Origin: Methanoregula sp. | Lineage (GTDB): Archaea; Halobacteriota; Methanomicrobia; Methanomicrobiales; Methanospirillaceae | NCBI GenBank assembly: GCA_030653335.1 | Contig: JAURZP010000103.1 | Location: 1-7,601, forward strand | Length of the DNA stretch: 7,601 nucleotides | Direction of reading: 5' to 3' | Shown: piece after piece, positions 1 through 6,153 of the stretch | Layout: every line of letters starts with the position of its first letter | Numbering within the stretch: the first letter of the stretch is position 1 | Notes under the pieces: model-generated | Database searches by the model: none | Told to the model about the DNA's origin: nothing | Seen by the model: only the letters and a program-made list of their open reading frames with translations | Position numbers and translations under genes: made by a program

Positions 1-662
1 CCGGTAAATTTTCCCTTGAGTATCGCGTCTGACAGGTTTTCCGGCACCTGGCCGTCAAGTACAACAAGAGGAATATGGCTGCGCTCTACGATCCGGGCTG
101 CGATGATGTCCAGCACATTGTTGGATCCGGCGCCAAGACCAATCTGGCTTACAATAACCAACAACTGCTGTGGTGTGAGGGTCTCAAACCGCTTTGCACC
201 CGGATGTTTTTTCGGGTCTTTGTCATAGATGCCATTTACTGAAGTTACGTTGATAAAAACCGACGCCCTCACGCGTTCTGCGAGCACAGCAGCGACGGCA
301 TCGGTTGTCTGGCCCGGAGTGATTCCACCCATTATTACGATCTTTTTTGATTCTGCAAACTTCTTTGCCTCGGCATGACTCTCTGCAACTTTTGGGTAGA
401 CCGCATCCCCAAGAGCAGCAATAAGAAGTGTGGCATTGAGCCGGGTAACAAGGATGCCGATCTCATCAGAAGTCGCTTCGTCCACTCCAAGTTGTCGTGC
501 AGCTTCAATATAATCCCGGGCTGCTCCGCCCCCGCCAACGACAACAAAGAGCCGGTGGTGCTCTGCGATTGCCCTGAGTACCGGAACATAGCGGCTGATC
601 CGGTTCTGCTCAAGGGTTGGGATCAGGATCGAACCACCCAGTGAGATGACAATATTTCTCAT
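1..662 (-). CDS. pyrH: UMP kinase, archaeal type (3' end outside window)
   Basis: Phosphorylates UMP to UDP with ATP, a cytoplasmic step of pyrimidine nucleotide synthesis; archaeal and bacterial UMP kinases belong to the amino-acid-kinase superfamily. My translation gives 220 residues before the window edge. Visible motifs are the N-terminal glycine pair (SLGGS, residues 7-11), the VVGGGGAARDYI loop (41-52), TRLNATLLIAAL (73-84), the nucleotide-binding stretch MGGITPGQTTDA (111-122) and SVNGIYDKDPKK (141-152). The last is usually NVDGVY in the family, so an Asn replaces the common Asp here. Archaeal UMP kinases are about 225-235 residues, so only a few C-terminal residues are missing. The ATG at 662 gives the family-typical start directly before the first beta strand; there is no Shine-Dalgarno, fitting a leaderless message. 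It diverges from the zinc-ribbon gene across 43 nt. Identification is firm. Confidence 0.93.
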   Translation of the reverse strand, partial: MRNIVISLGGSILIPTLEQNRISRYVPVLRAIAEHHRLFVVVGGGGAARDYIEAARQLGVDEATSDEIGILVTRLNATLLIAALGDAVYPKVAESHAEAKKFAESKKIVIMGGITPGQTTDAVAAVLAERVRASVFINVTSVNGIYDKDPKKHPGAKRFETLTPQQLLVIVSQIGLGAGSNNVLDIIAARIVERSHIPLVVLDGQVPENLSDAILKGKFT

Positions 663-687
663 TGCACTAGTTTTTGTACCTGATGCT

Positions 688-694
688 CATATAG
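688..694 (-). promoter_or_regulatory. TATA-like box for pyrH
   Basis: On the minus strand the bases read CTATATG, centred about 29 nt upstream of the pyrH ATG. That is the spacing expected when an archaeal transcript begins at or just before the start codon. It is a sequence-only call. The same element lies too close (about 15 nt) to the divergent zinc-ribbon ATG to serve it in the usual way. Confidence 0.42.
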
Positions 695-705
695 AGTTGT
701 TCACT

Positions 706-879
706 ATGTTTTACTGCCCGAACTGTAAAAGCCAGGAGATCTTTCCCGTTGCCGGCGGCTGTGTCGGACAAATATATCTCTGCAAAGACTGCGGATATCG
801 CGGCTCGTTTGTGCTCGAGATCGATGGTGCAGATGCCTTCCGGGAGATAGAAAAGGAAAATAAAGACCATCCCAAATAA
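706..879 (+). CDS. Small zinc-ribbon protein, 57 aa
   Basis: A 57-residue protein starting MFYCPNCKSQEIF, with two Cys-x2-Cys knuckles (CPNC at residues 4-7 and CKDC at about 27-30) separated by a Gly-rich turn (VAGGCVGQIY). It ends in an acidic/basic helix (FREIEKENKDHPK). This is a minimal treble/zinc-ribbon fold likely binding one zinc ion; an additional Cys lies in the turn. Such ribbons mediate protein or nucleic-acid contacts, but the specific partner is unknown. An upstream in-frame ATG at 646 would overlap the start of pyrH and add hydrophobic residues unlike the family, so 706 is chosen. The stop lies 18 nt before the amrS ATG, suggesting co-transcription with amrS and the Mut7-C gene. 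Confidence 0.8.
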   Translation: MFYCPNCKSQEIFPVAGGCVGQIYLCKDCGYRGSFVLEIDGADAFREIEKENKDHPK

Positions 880-884
880 CACTT

Positions 885-889
885 GGAGG
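885..889 (+). promoter_or_regulatory. Shine-Dalgarno of amrS
   Basis: A perfect GGAGG lies 8 nt before the ATG at 898 and fixes that codon as the start of amrS. The alternative TTG at 883 overlaps this site and would add only five residues (start-EEQG). Confidence 0.72.
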
Positions 890-897
890 AGCAGGGT

Positions 898-1911
898 ATG
901 CACGAGGCACGTCAGTACGAAAAACTAGAAAATAATGCGGTGAAGTGCTCGCTGTGCAACCATCGTTGCACGATCAATGACGGCAAGCACGGCATCTGCG
1001 GGGTGCGGGTGAACGAACACGGTTCGCTTGCGGCAATGACCTACGGGAAGATCAGCGCCGAGGCGGTTGACCCGATCGAGAAAAAACCTCTTTTTCATTA
1101 CCTGCCCGGCACCCTTTCGTACTCGCTGGGATCTATTGGCTGCAACTTCCATTGCGAGCACTGCCAGAACTGGCATATCTCCCGGGCGGAACTGGACAGC
1201 GCAATGCTCCGTTCTCTGGAACCGGCAGAAGGTGTAAAGCGGGCGCTTGCGAGCGGGAGTGCAAGTATCTCGTGGACATACAACGAGCCTACAATCTGGC
1301 ATGAGTACGCGCTCGATATGGGCGCGATTGCCCGGGCGAAAGGACTGGGCACAATCTATGTGACAAACGGGTACATAACAGAAGAAGCACTCCGCGAGCT
1401 CGCACCGATGCTTGGCGCATTCCGGGTAGATCTCAAGGCATTCACGGATGATTTCTACAAAAAGATCTGCGGTGCGAAGCTCCAGCCGGTGCTTGACTCG
1501 GCAAAGCTCGCACGGGAGCTTGGCATGCATGTCGAGACCGTCACGCTGGTGATACCGGGTCTCAATGACAGCATGGAAGAGCAGGAGGGTTTGATCCGGT
1601 GGGTGATCGAACATCTTGGTCCGGAAACCCCGATGCACTTCTCCGCGTTCCACCCGGATTACAAGATGCTCAACCGTGGGGCGACACCTGTGGCAACGCT
1701 TGAAAAGATATACCGTAAGGCAAAAGAGCTTGGGCTTAAGTTTCCGTACCTTGGCAATGTGTATCATCATCCCTTTGAGAACACGTACTGTCCCACCTGT
1801 AATGCGACACTTATCGAGCGGCAGGGTTTTTCCAGCCGCTTTTTGGCACTCGAAGGCCAGCAGTGCACACACTGCGGCGAAAAGATTGAGATTGTGCATC
1901 ATGTCTCTTAA
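898..1911 (+). CDS. amrS: AmrS radical SAM enzyme (AmmeMemoRadiSam system)
   Basis: A 337-residue radical S-adenosylmethionine protein of the PflA-like AmrS family, the radical SAM partner in the AMMECR1/Memo/radical SAM set; the chemical product of that set is not something I can state. The N-terminus has a four-Cys cluster (C17, C20, C24, C34), followed by the conserved KKPLFHYLPG segment (62-71). The [4Fe-4S]/SAM motif is GCNFHCEHCQNW, with C82-x3-C86-x2-C89, and all three cysteines are present. A TIM-barrel core follows, including SWTYNEPTIW and the VDLKAFTDDFY stretch. The C-terminus carries a second paired knuckle (C298/C301 and C323/C326), a zinc-ribbon-like tail. Start chosen from GGAGG 8 nt upstream. 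It lies 18 nt after the zinc-ribbon gene and overlaps the Mut7-C gene by 11 nt. Neither Memo nor AMMECR1 is in the window. Family call is firm; substrate unknown. Confidence 0.93.
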   Translation: MHEARQYEKLENNAVKCSLCNHRCTINDGKHGICGVRVNEHGSLAAMTYGKISAEAVDPIEKKPLFHYLPGTLSYSLGSIGCNFHCEHCQNWHISRAELDSAMLRSLEPAEGVKRALASGSASISWTYNEPTIWHEYALDMGAIARAKGLGTIYVTNGYITEEALRELAPMLGAFRVDLKAFTDDFYKKICGAKLQPVLDSAKLARELGMHVETVTLVIPGLNDSMEEQEGLIRWVIEHLGPETPMHFSAFHPDYKMLNRGATPVATLEKIYRKAKELGLKFPYLGNVYHHPFENTYCPTCNATLIERQGFSSRFLALEGQQCTHCGEKIEIVHHVS

Positions 1912-2407
1912 ACCCTCACCATTAGTCAAACCCGGTCCGGGCACCGAGTCCCGCTTTATTGCTGACCGGATGCTCGGTACACTCACCCGTTACCTGCGGT
2001 TCATGGGCTACGATACTACCAGTGCAAACGGTCTTGCGGAGGGAAATACAAAGGAAGATACCCTCCTGCTCGAGTTCAGCCTTCAGGAAAAACGTATCCT
2101 GCTCACCCGGGACGCCGAGCTTGCACGGCGCGGCAAGGACCGGGTGATCCTCGTCCGATCCGAAGATGTGATGGATCAACTGGAGCAACTCGTTGAACTT
2201 GGTCTTATCGAGCGAAGGGTGACCCTGAGCCGTTGCTCGCTTTGCAACACCGTGCTAAGGGAAGCCTGCGAATGCGAGATCTCTGGTGCCGATTATGCGC
2301 CAAAGGACTGGCGGGGATTATCATTTTTCTGGTGCGAGCAGTGTAAGAAACTCTACTGGAACGGTTCGCATGGCCGGATGCTTGAGGAGCGGATTGGGGG
2401 GAAGTGA
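1901..2407 (+). CDS. Mut7-C family PIN-like RNase/zinc-ribbon protein
   Basis: A 168-residue protein of the Mut7-C family: a PIN-like nuclease fold followed by a zinc ribbon, predicted to act on RNA. Key stretches are FIADRMLGTLTRYLRFMGYDT (split here: FIAD at 19-22, RYLRFMGYD at 30-38), ILLTRDAEL (66-74), the SEDVMDQLEQL helix (87-97), and the ribbon RCSLCN (C112, C115) plus WCEQCKKLYWNGSH (C145, C148, H157). Candidate catalytic acids D22 and D71 are both present. The ATG at 1901 lies inside the last codons of amrS with an 11-nt overlap, implying translational coupling; no Shine-Dalgarno is visible. A later Met (M24, ATG at 1970) would remove D22, so it is unlikely. The first 17 residues form a Pro-rich extension before the core. 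The open frame continues upstream inside amrS, but only the part from 1901 resembles the family. Confidence 0.88.
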   Translation: MSLKPSPLVKPGPGTESRFIADRMLGTLTRYLRFMGYDTTSANGLAEGNTKEDTLLLEFSLQEKRILLTRDAELARRGKDRVILVRSEDVMDQLEQLVELGLIERRVTLSRCSLCNTVLREACECEISGADYAPKDWRGLSFFWCEQCKKLYWNGSHGRMLEERIGGK

Positions 2408-2481
2408 TGAGGGGCACAAAGACTCAGTCTGCTGATCGGTAAACGGAATGATGTGTAAAAGGCATGGCATTTGAGACGGGC

Positions 2482-2523
2482 AAAATATATTGAGTTACAT
2501 ACCTAATACTACAGAGAAATATC
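2482..2523 (+). promoter_or_regulatory. Probable promoter of the glycosyltransferase gene (two TATA-like boxes)
   Basis: The 141-nt gap 2408-2548 becomes AT-rich towards its right end. Two TATA-like elements are visible: AAAATATAT at 2482-2490 and AAATATC at 2517-2523. The second is centred about 29 nt before the ATG at 2549, the spacing of a leaderless archaeal message; the first would give a leader of about 37 nt. No Shine-Dalgarno precedes the ATG, which favours the second. A short AGACT-C-AGTCT palindrome at 2420-2430 follows the Mut7-C stop and has no clear role. Confidence 0.42.
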
Positions 2524-2548
2524 AGCCAGTTAAGAATTCCAAATTATC

Positions 2549-3295
2549 ATGATATCTGTAATTATTCCGGCGTATAATGAAGAAGCCACAATACAACGAT
2601 GCCTGTCAGCACTGTCCAACCAGACGGTTCCCCGCAGTTCTTATGAGCTGATTGTAGTTGACGGAAACTCCAGAGACCGGACACGGGAAATTGCCGCAGA
2701 GTATGCGGATCTTGTTTTTATCCAGGAATCAGAACGGGTTCCCGGAGCACGAAACGACGGGTTTGCCCGGGCAAAATATGATATCGTTGCAACCACAGAT
2801 GCCGACAGTATTGCGGCTCCGGACTGGATTGAGCAGATACATATCTCGTTTAAAGATCCCCGTGTGGTTCTTGCCTTTGGCCCGGTAACTGCCATTGAAG
2901 ATACCAAAAAAAACCGGCGCTATGTCCTTTTGTTCGATATCCTGATGGGGTTTGGGGCGGCAACCCGCCTCTATTATTATACGCTCGGTTGCAACACGAT
3001 CTTCCGGTATAAGACCTTAAAGCAGGCCGGATTGTACAAGGTGATGGATGCAGGTGACGACCTGGAAGTGGCAACCCGGATGCGCAAAGAGGGAAAGGTT
3101 GTTTTTAATTCCAGCATGAAAGTCGGCTTTGATTTCCGGAGATATGAGCAGTACGGGTTCTGGCAGACGATCTTTGAATGGTACTGGATTGTCCTTTCCG
3201 GAGGTGTATCCAAAAAATTTACCTATACAAAGAAAGAATACATAACCCTGAAATCAAACGGAAAGATAATGCATCCTGAACTGCAGGAAAAATAA
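2549..3295 (+). CDS. Family 2 glycosyltransferase, 248 aa
   Basis: A GT2-type (GT-A fold) glycosyltransferase that would move a sugar from a nucleotide- or lipid-activated donor to an acceptor, probably at the inner face of the membrane. The N-terminus is classic: SVIIPAYNEEATI (3-15), a first Asp at VVDGNSRDRT (D38), the RVPGARNDGFARAKYD segment (63-78), and the metal-binding DxD as TTDADS (D84-A-D86). A later acidic motif, GDDLEVATRMRKEG (169-182), fits the usual catalytic-base region. No strong transmembrane helix is present; aromatic stretches at about 125-145 and 195-215 could lie on the membrane. At 248 residues it is a bare catalytic domain, lacking the C-terminal membrane part seen in AglD or DPM1-like fusions. 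It converges on a flippase-like gene 30 nt away, which could supply a membrane partner. The donor and acceptor cannot be read from the sequence. Confidence 0.9.
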   Translation: MISVIIPAYNEEATIQRCLSALSNQTVPRSSYELIVVDGNSRDRTREIAAEYADLVFIQESERVPGARNDGFARAKYDIVATTDADSIAAPDWIEQIHISFKDPRVVLAFGPVTAIEDTKKNRRYVLLFDILMGFGAATRLYYYTLGCNTIFRYKTLKQAGLYKVMDAGDDLEVATRMRKEGKVVFNSSMKVGFDFRRYEQYGFWQTIFEWYWIVLSGGVSKKFTYTKKEYITLKSNGKIMHPELQEK

Positions 3296-3357
3296 TTACT
3301 GGAACCGGCAGAACCGGCCCGCTGCTCATCCCGTTTTTCCGTCTTCTTCTTCTTTCT
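3290..3357. terminator. Convergent gene end with U-rich tracts on both strands
   Basis: The two stop codons are 30 nt apart. Rightward transcripts would read into CGTTTTTCCGTC and then TCTTCTTCTTCTTTCTG (about 3332-3357); leftward transcripts would read AATTATTTTTCC just after 3298. U-rich tracts are sufficient for termination in many archaea. Between them is a tandem GAACCGGC repeat (3302-3309 and 3311-3318) whose self-complementary CCGG cores can form only a weak 4-bp hairpin. Tentative. Confidence 0.25.
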
Positions 3358-4381
3358 GATACTTTAGTTCACGTTTAAAAATTGCAAGACTTGAAACTGC
3401 TCCGAGAATGATGTTCAGGTAGAATGTCACAAAACGCCAGAGTATGACAAAGATTCCAATCATTCCTGATGGGATGATCAGCGCATATAACGATAATGTG
3501 GAGATCTCAGTTACTCCTGCGGCACCTGGAGTGAGCGGGATCATCATGATGATGGCAATAAGAATCTGGAAGAAAAAAGATTCAAGTAAAAAAGGTCCAA
3601 GACCAAGTCCCATCATGATTACTGAAGCCACGAGGAACTCACTGATCCAGAAAAAGGTGGTTACGACTCCTCCAAAGAACAGGCCTTTCCAGGCATTTCC
3701 GGTAAAATGGGACATACTTGCAAATAAGTTATCAATCTCATGATCAGCCCGCTCAGCGATCGACTGGTGTGAGGCGGAGAATCTTCCAAGCCGCGGGACA
3801 ATCCAGTTGACCAGTTTCATGAGGAAAATTTTTGTCCGTTCCGGATACCTGATTGCAAAAAACGGAATGAGGAGAAAACTGATTAAAAAGAACCATGCGA
3901 TGATAACAATGATGACGAGCGCCGGGGTAAAAATAGTCTCGATATACCGGGTCATCAGGATCATGAGAAGAATCCCCAAGATGGTCAGAACGATCCCGTC
4001 AAGTACCCGCTCCATGATAACTACCGCAGTGGCATCACCAATTTTAACCCCCGCCCGGTAAAGTTCATGCACCCGGACCGGTTCTCCACCTGACCCCCCG
4101 GGAGTGATGGTGCCGGCAAGCAGACCGGCTAGTACCATGTTCACGCAGTAAGGGAGTTTTACACGGTAACCAAGCGAGCCCGACATCAGCTGAATCCTTA
4201 CGCCCCAGAGCCCCAGCGCAAGAAGACGAAACAGGATGGCAAGTCCAAGGAATATGAGATTGAACGAGAGAATATAGCCAATTGTTTCCTGGTTGAAGGT
4301 TGTTGCAAAGATGATGATGATAACCGTCAGGCTAAAGAGGATTGTAAGTGCAAACCAGCCCCGTGTTGATAATTTCACCAT
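3326..4381 (-). CDS. Flippase-like integral membrane protein (UPF0104 / LPG synthase TM family)
   Basis: A 351-residue polytopic membrane protein of the UPF0104/YbhN-like family, related to the transmembrane half of lysylphosphatidylglycerol synthase and of AglD; members are thought to act on lipids or lipid-linked sugars. Hydrophobic segments lie near residues 9-29, 36-58, 76-93, 118-145, 153-175, 225-248, 255-283 and 295-332. The two family signatures are clear: TPGGSGGEPVRVHELYRAG (93-111) and PLTPGAAGVTE (282-292), followed by the conserved Arg in ILWRFVTFY (R316). A soluble, charged loop (about 180-224) lies between the halves. The C-terminus is a short charged cytosolic-type tail (RELKYQKEEEDGKTG), whose codons give the TCTTCTTCTTC tract on the plus strand. 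There is no soluble synthase domain. It converges on the GT2 gene; a TATA-like box sits upstream. Function is inferred from the family only. Confidence 0.9.
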   Translation of the reverse strand: MVKLSTRGWFALTILFSLTVIIIIFATTFNQETIGYILSFNLIFLGLAILFRLLALGLWGVRIQLMSGSLGYRVKLPYCVNMVLAGLLAGTITPGGSGGEPVRVHELYRAGVKIGDATAVVIMERVLDGIVLTILGILLMILMTRYIETIFTPALVIIVIIAWFFLISFLLIPFFAIRYPERTKIFLMKLVNWIVPRLGRFSASHQSIAERADHEIDNLFASMSHFTGNAWKGLFFGGVVTTFFWISEFLVASVIMMGLGLGPFLLESFFFQILIAIIMMIPLTPGAAGVTEISTLSLYALIIPSGMIGIFVILWRFVTFYLNIILGAVSSLAIFKRELKYQKEEEDGKTG

Positions 4382-4410
4382 ATCTCTGACCTTAGATATT
4401 TACCTGTTCG

Positions 4411-4418
4411 TTATATAT
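4411..4418 (-). promoter_or_regulatory. TATA-like box for the flippase-like gene
   Basis: The minus strand reads AGATATATAA here, centred about 34 nt before the ATG at 4381, predicting a leader of only a few nucleotides. A run of ten A (minus strand; T10 at 4445-4454 on plus) lies about 30 nt further upstream. Confidence 0.45.
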
Positions 4419-4461
4419 CTGACATTTCAGGTTGTAAGGGTTTGTTTTTTTTTTAAATGTG

Positions 4462-4531
4462 AAAACCACTCTGCTTTTTTTACCCGTATACTGTTTTAGG
4501 ATCAAGTGGTTTTTAATAAATGAATCACTTG
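4462..4531. repeat. Overlapping inverted repeats in the gap between hydrolase and flippase-like genes
   Basis: The 173-nt gap 4382-4554 holds a perfect 9-bp inverted repeat, AAAACCACT at 4462-4470 with AGTGGTTTT at 4505-4513. Overlapping its right arm is a 6-bp repeat, CAAGTG at 4503-4508 with CACTTG at 4526-4531. The right arm of the first and the left arm of the second share bases, so only one hairpin could form at a time. The region would be the 3' untranslated part of the hydrolase message and the far upstream part of the flippase-like promoter. Its role is unknown. Confidence 0.5.
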
Positions 4532-4554
4532 GGCCGGTGAGGTGGTATAACCCC

Positions 4555-5334
4555 TCAAATCTCTTTGACAAGAATGCTGAAAAAATCTTCAGAAGCATTG
4601 CGCTCAATCCATGGCCGGTGACCACATTTCTTTAAAAGGATAAATTTAAAATCAGAAAGTTCCCGGGCGAGCGGGATACTCACACCCTCGGCCGGGTGAG
4701 GATCGCGGTCCCCATGAATCGCCACCACCGGGCATCTGATCGAATAGGCCATACGGATAAGGGACATATTCCGCCGCCGTTCAACTGCCTCATCCCAGAC
4801 ACTTTTGAAAATTGCATACTGGCAGTGGAACGCCTCGTTTTCCAGAGTAACCGGATCGAAAGCATCCGCATGCGCAAGAAGACACCCCAATTTTCCAAGG
4901 AGCGCATTCTTGTCAGGAGTTTTGGGATCATCAATCTGTACAAGCAGTGACTGCGCCTCAGTACGTTGCTCAGGTTTGAGCCGGTCAAGCCGGGTCTTTG
5001 TAATTGAAGCTGCATATTGCTCTTCAAACGGTGCGCTGCTGACAAGGATCAACTTCTTAACAAGCGCGGGATACCGTGCAGCAACCATCCATGAGAGAAA
5101 TGCCCCCCACGAAAAACCAATGAGGGTTACTGGTAACTGGCCATGCTCTGAAAGGACCGCCCGAAGCTCCTGGATCTGCCCTTCAAGGGAGGTCTCGGTC
5201 TGAAAGGGTTCGAGCACACTTTTTACAACGGAAAGTTCCCTTGCCACTTGCGCCATCTCACCGGGAGCTCCCGGACCCCCGTGAATAACGGCAACCGGAT
5301 AGGGTCCGGGTCCCCATTTGCGTACCGGTCTCAT
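4555..5334 (-). CDS. Alpha/beta hydrolase, 259 aa
   Basis: A serine hydrolase of the alpha/beta fold, predicted cytosolic (no signal peptide). The oxyanion-hole motif HGGPG (18-22) resembles the form found in S33 peptidases such as proline iminopeptidase and related hydrolases. The nucleophile elbow is GFSWG with S75; the acid is in HGDRDPHP (D211 most likely, D209 possible), and the His is H239 in KCGHRPWIER. The full triad is therefore intact. A helical cap of about 100 residues (105-195) lies between strand 6 and the acid, and it would set the substrate. Length is normal for a single-domain member. There is no Shine-Dalgarno; a TATA-like box is centred about 30 nt before the ATG, so the message is probably leaderless. 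It diverges from the carbonic anhydrase across about 200 nt. The substrate cannot be told, and a specific enzyme name is not justified. Confidence 0.88.
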   Translation of the reverse strand: MRPVRKWGPGPYPVAVIHGGPGAPGEMAQVARELSVVKSVLEPFQTETSLEGQIQELRAVLSEHGQLPVTLIGFSWGAFLSWMVAARYPALVKKLILVSSAPFEEQYAASITKTRLDRLKPEQRTEAQSLLVQIDDPKTPDKNALLGKLGCLLAHADAFDPVTLENEAFHCQYAIFKSVWDEAVERRRNMSLIRMAYSIRCPVVAIHGDRDPHPAEGVSIPLARELSDFKFILLKKCGHRPWIERNASEDFFSILVKEI

Positions 5335-5360
5335 ACCTGTATCCGGTTATTCCCATGGGG

Positions 5361-5368
5361 TATATATT
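5361..5368 (-). promoter_or_regulatory. TATA-like box for the hydrolase gene
   Basis: The bases TATATATT on plus read AATATATA on minus, ending 27 nt before the hydrolase ATG and consistent with a leaderless start. The near-palindromic core could also be read rightward, but it lies about 180-200 nt before the carbonic anhydrase. For that gene only weaker AT-rich candidates are visible, such as around 5501-5512. The rest of the 5335-5545 gap shows no gene. Confidence 0.48.
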
Positions 5369-5553
5369 GTCCCTGTAAAATAGTCGGGCTGAAAAGAAGG
5401 ATCTTTAAACTCTATACCTTACGGGCGTTCTTCATCAGAGATCCAGAAAAGCCCTGTGCCAGTATAGAGCGGAAGATTTCGAAAGATTCTTGGATTCTCA
5501 TTACATGTATTTGTGTACGCATAAGTCTGAAAACAGATATGACATATGCAATT

Positions 5554-5561
5554 GGATGAGG
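5554..5561 (+). promoter_or_regulatory. Shine-Dalgarno-like site of the carbonic anhydrase
   Basis: GGATGAGG ends 8 nt before the ATG at 5570. No such site precedes the upstream in-frame ATG at 5546, so this element favours the shorter protein. Confidence 0.5.
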
Positions 5562-5569
5562 AAAAAATT

Positions 5570-6151
5570 ATGATCGATGAGTTACTTTCAGGGAATGTAA
5601 AATTCCAAAATACCATTTTTAAACAGAACCACGAACGCTATTCTGAATTGACAAAAGGCCAGCAGCCACCGGTTCTTTGGATCGGGTGTTCTGATTCACG
5701 ACTCCAGACAGGGCATATCACCAATACACAGCCAGGTACCCTGTTCATGCACCGGAATATCGGCAATATGGTGCCGGCAAATGACTGGAGTCTCTCAACG
5801 GTTCTTGAATATGGGATCAAGCACTTAAAAGTGCAGCACATCGTTATCTGCGGGCATTCTGATTGCGGGGCGATAAAGGCACTGGACAAGGATCTTGATG
5901 ATTCATATGTTCCTAACTGGCTCAACAATGCAATCGAGGCAAAACAGAGAATCGATGCGAAAATAAAAAAACCGTCAACCCCAAAAGAACAAAAAGAACG
6001 CTCCCGCATGATCGAGCAGGAGAATGTCCGGCTCCAGATCGAACATCTCAAAACATACCCGGTTGTAAAAAATGCGTTAAAGGAAAAGCGGATCGATATT
6101 CACGGCATGTATTATGATTTAGAGACCGGGGTACTCTCAAAAATTGTATAA
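5570..6151 (+). CDS. Beta-class carbonic anhydrase
   Basis: Interconverts CO2 and bicarbonate with a zinc ion. From the ATG at 5570 the protein has 193 residues and opens MIDELLSGNVKFQ, the family-typical beginning; an in-frame ATG at 5546 would add eight residues (MQLDEEKI) without a ribosome site. Residues numbered from 5570: the zinc ligand and catalytic dyad are in GCSDSR (C40, D42, R44), and the other zinc ligands are H96 and C99 in CGHSDCGAIKA. HRNIGNMV (61-68) and the SLSTVLEYGIKHLKVQHIVICGH block match the larger, plant/Can-like type rather than the short Cab type. The C-terminal HGMYYDLETGVL is also characteristic. A Lys-rich helical segment (about 130-155) precedes it. No signal peptide is seen. 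In methanogens these enzymes supply CO2 or bicarbonate to carbon fixation; that role is inferred. It converges on the thioredoxin-like gene with 2 nt between stops. Confidence 0.92.
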   Translation: MIDELLSGNVKFQNTIFKQNHERYSELTKGQQPPVLWIGCSDSRLQTGHITNTQPGTLFMHRNIGNMVPANDWSLSTVLEYGIKHLKVQHIVICGHSDCGAIKALDKDLDDSYVPNWLNNAIEAKQRIDAKIKKPSTPKEQKERSRMIEQENVRLQIEHLKTYPVVKNALKEKRIDIHGMYYDLETGVLSKIV

Positions 6152-6153
6152 AA

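Noticed and set aside
1616..1900. Upstream extension of the Mut7-C frame (95 more codons).
   Set aside because: It lies wholly inside amrS in another frame; Mut7-C similarity begins only after 1901.
925..1986. Long (353-codon) open frame on the minus strand opposite amrS.
   Set aside because: It is antisense to a gene with all radical SAM motifs; its own translation is Cys/Arg-rich without a recognisable domain, as expected of a shadow frame.
3341..3357. TCTTCTTCTTC tract as a microsatellite.
   Set aside because: It is explained by the Lys/Glu codons of the charged C-terminal tail of the flippase-like protein.
4445..4454. T10 run as an intrinsic terminator.
   Set aside because: It is on the plus strand, where no rightward gene precedes it; for the leftward hydrolase message it is an A run.
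4676..4700. CACCC/GGGTG inverted repeat within the hydrolase gene.
   Set aside because: It is short, imperfect and inside well-conserved coding sequence; chance is sufficient.
5477..5484. TTTCGAAA palindrome upstream of the carbonic anhydrase, flanked by repeated AAGATT.
   Set aside because: Eight-base palindromes are common in 7.6 kb and the flanking repeat is too short to support an operator.
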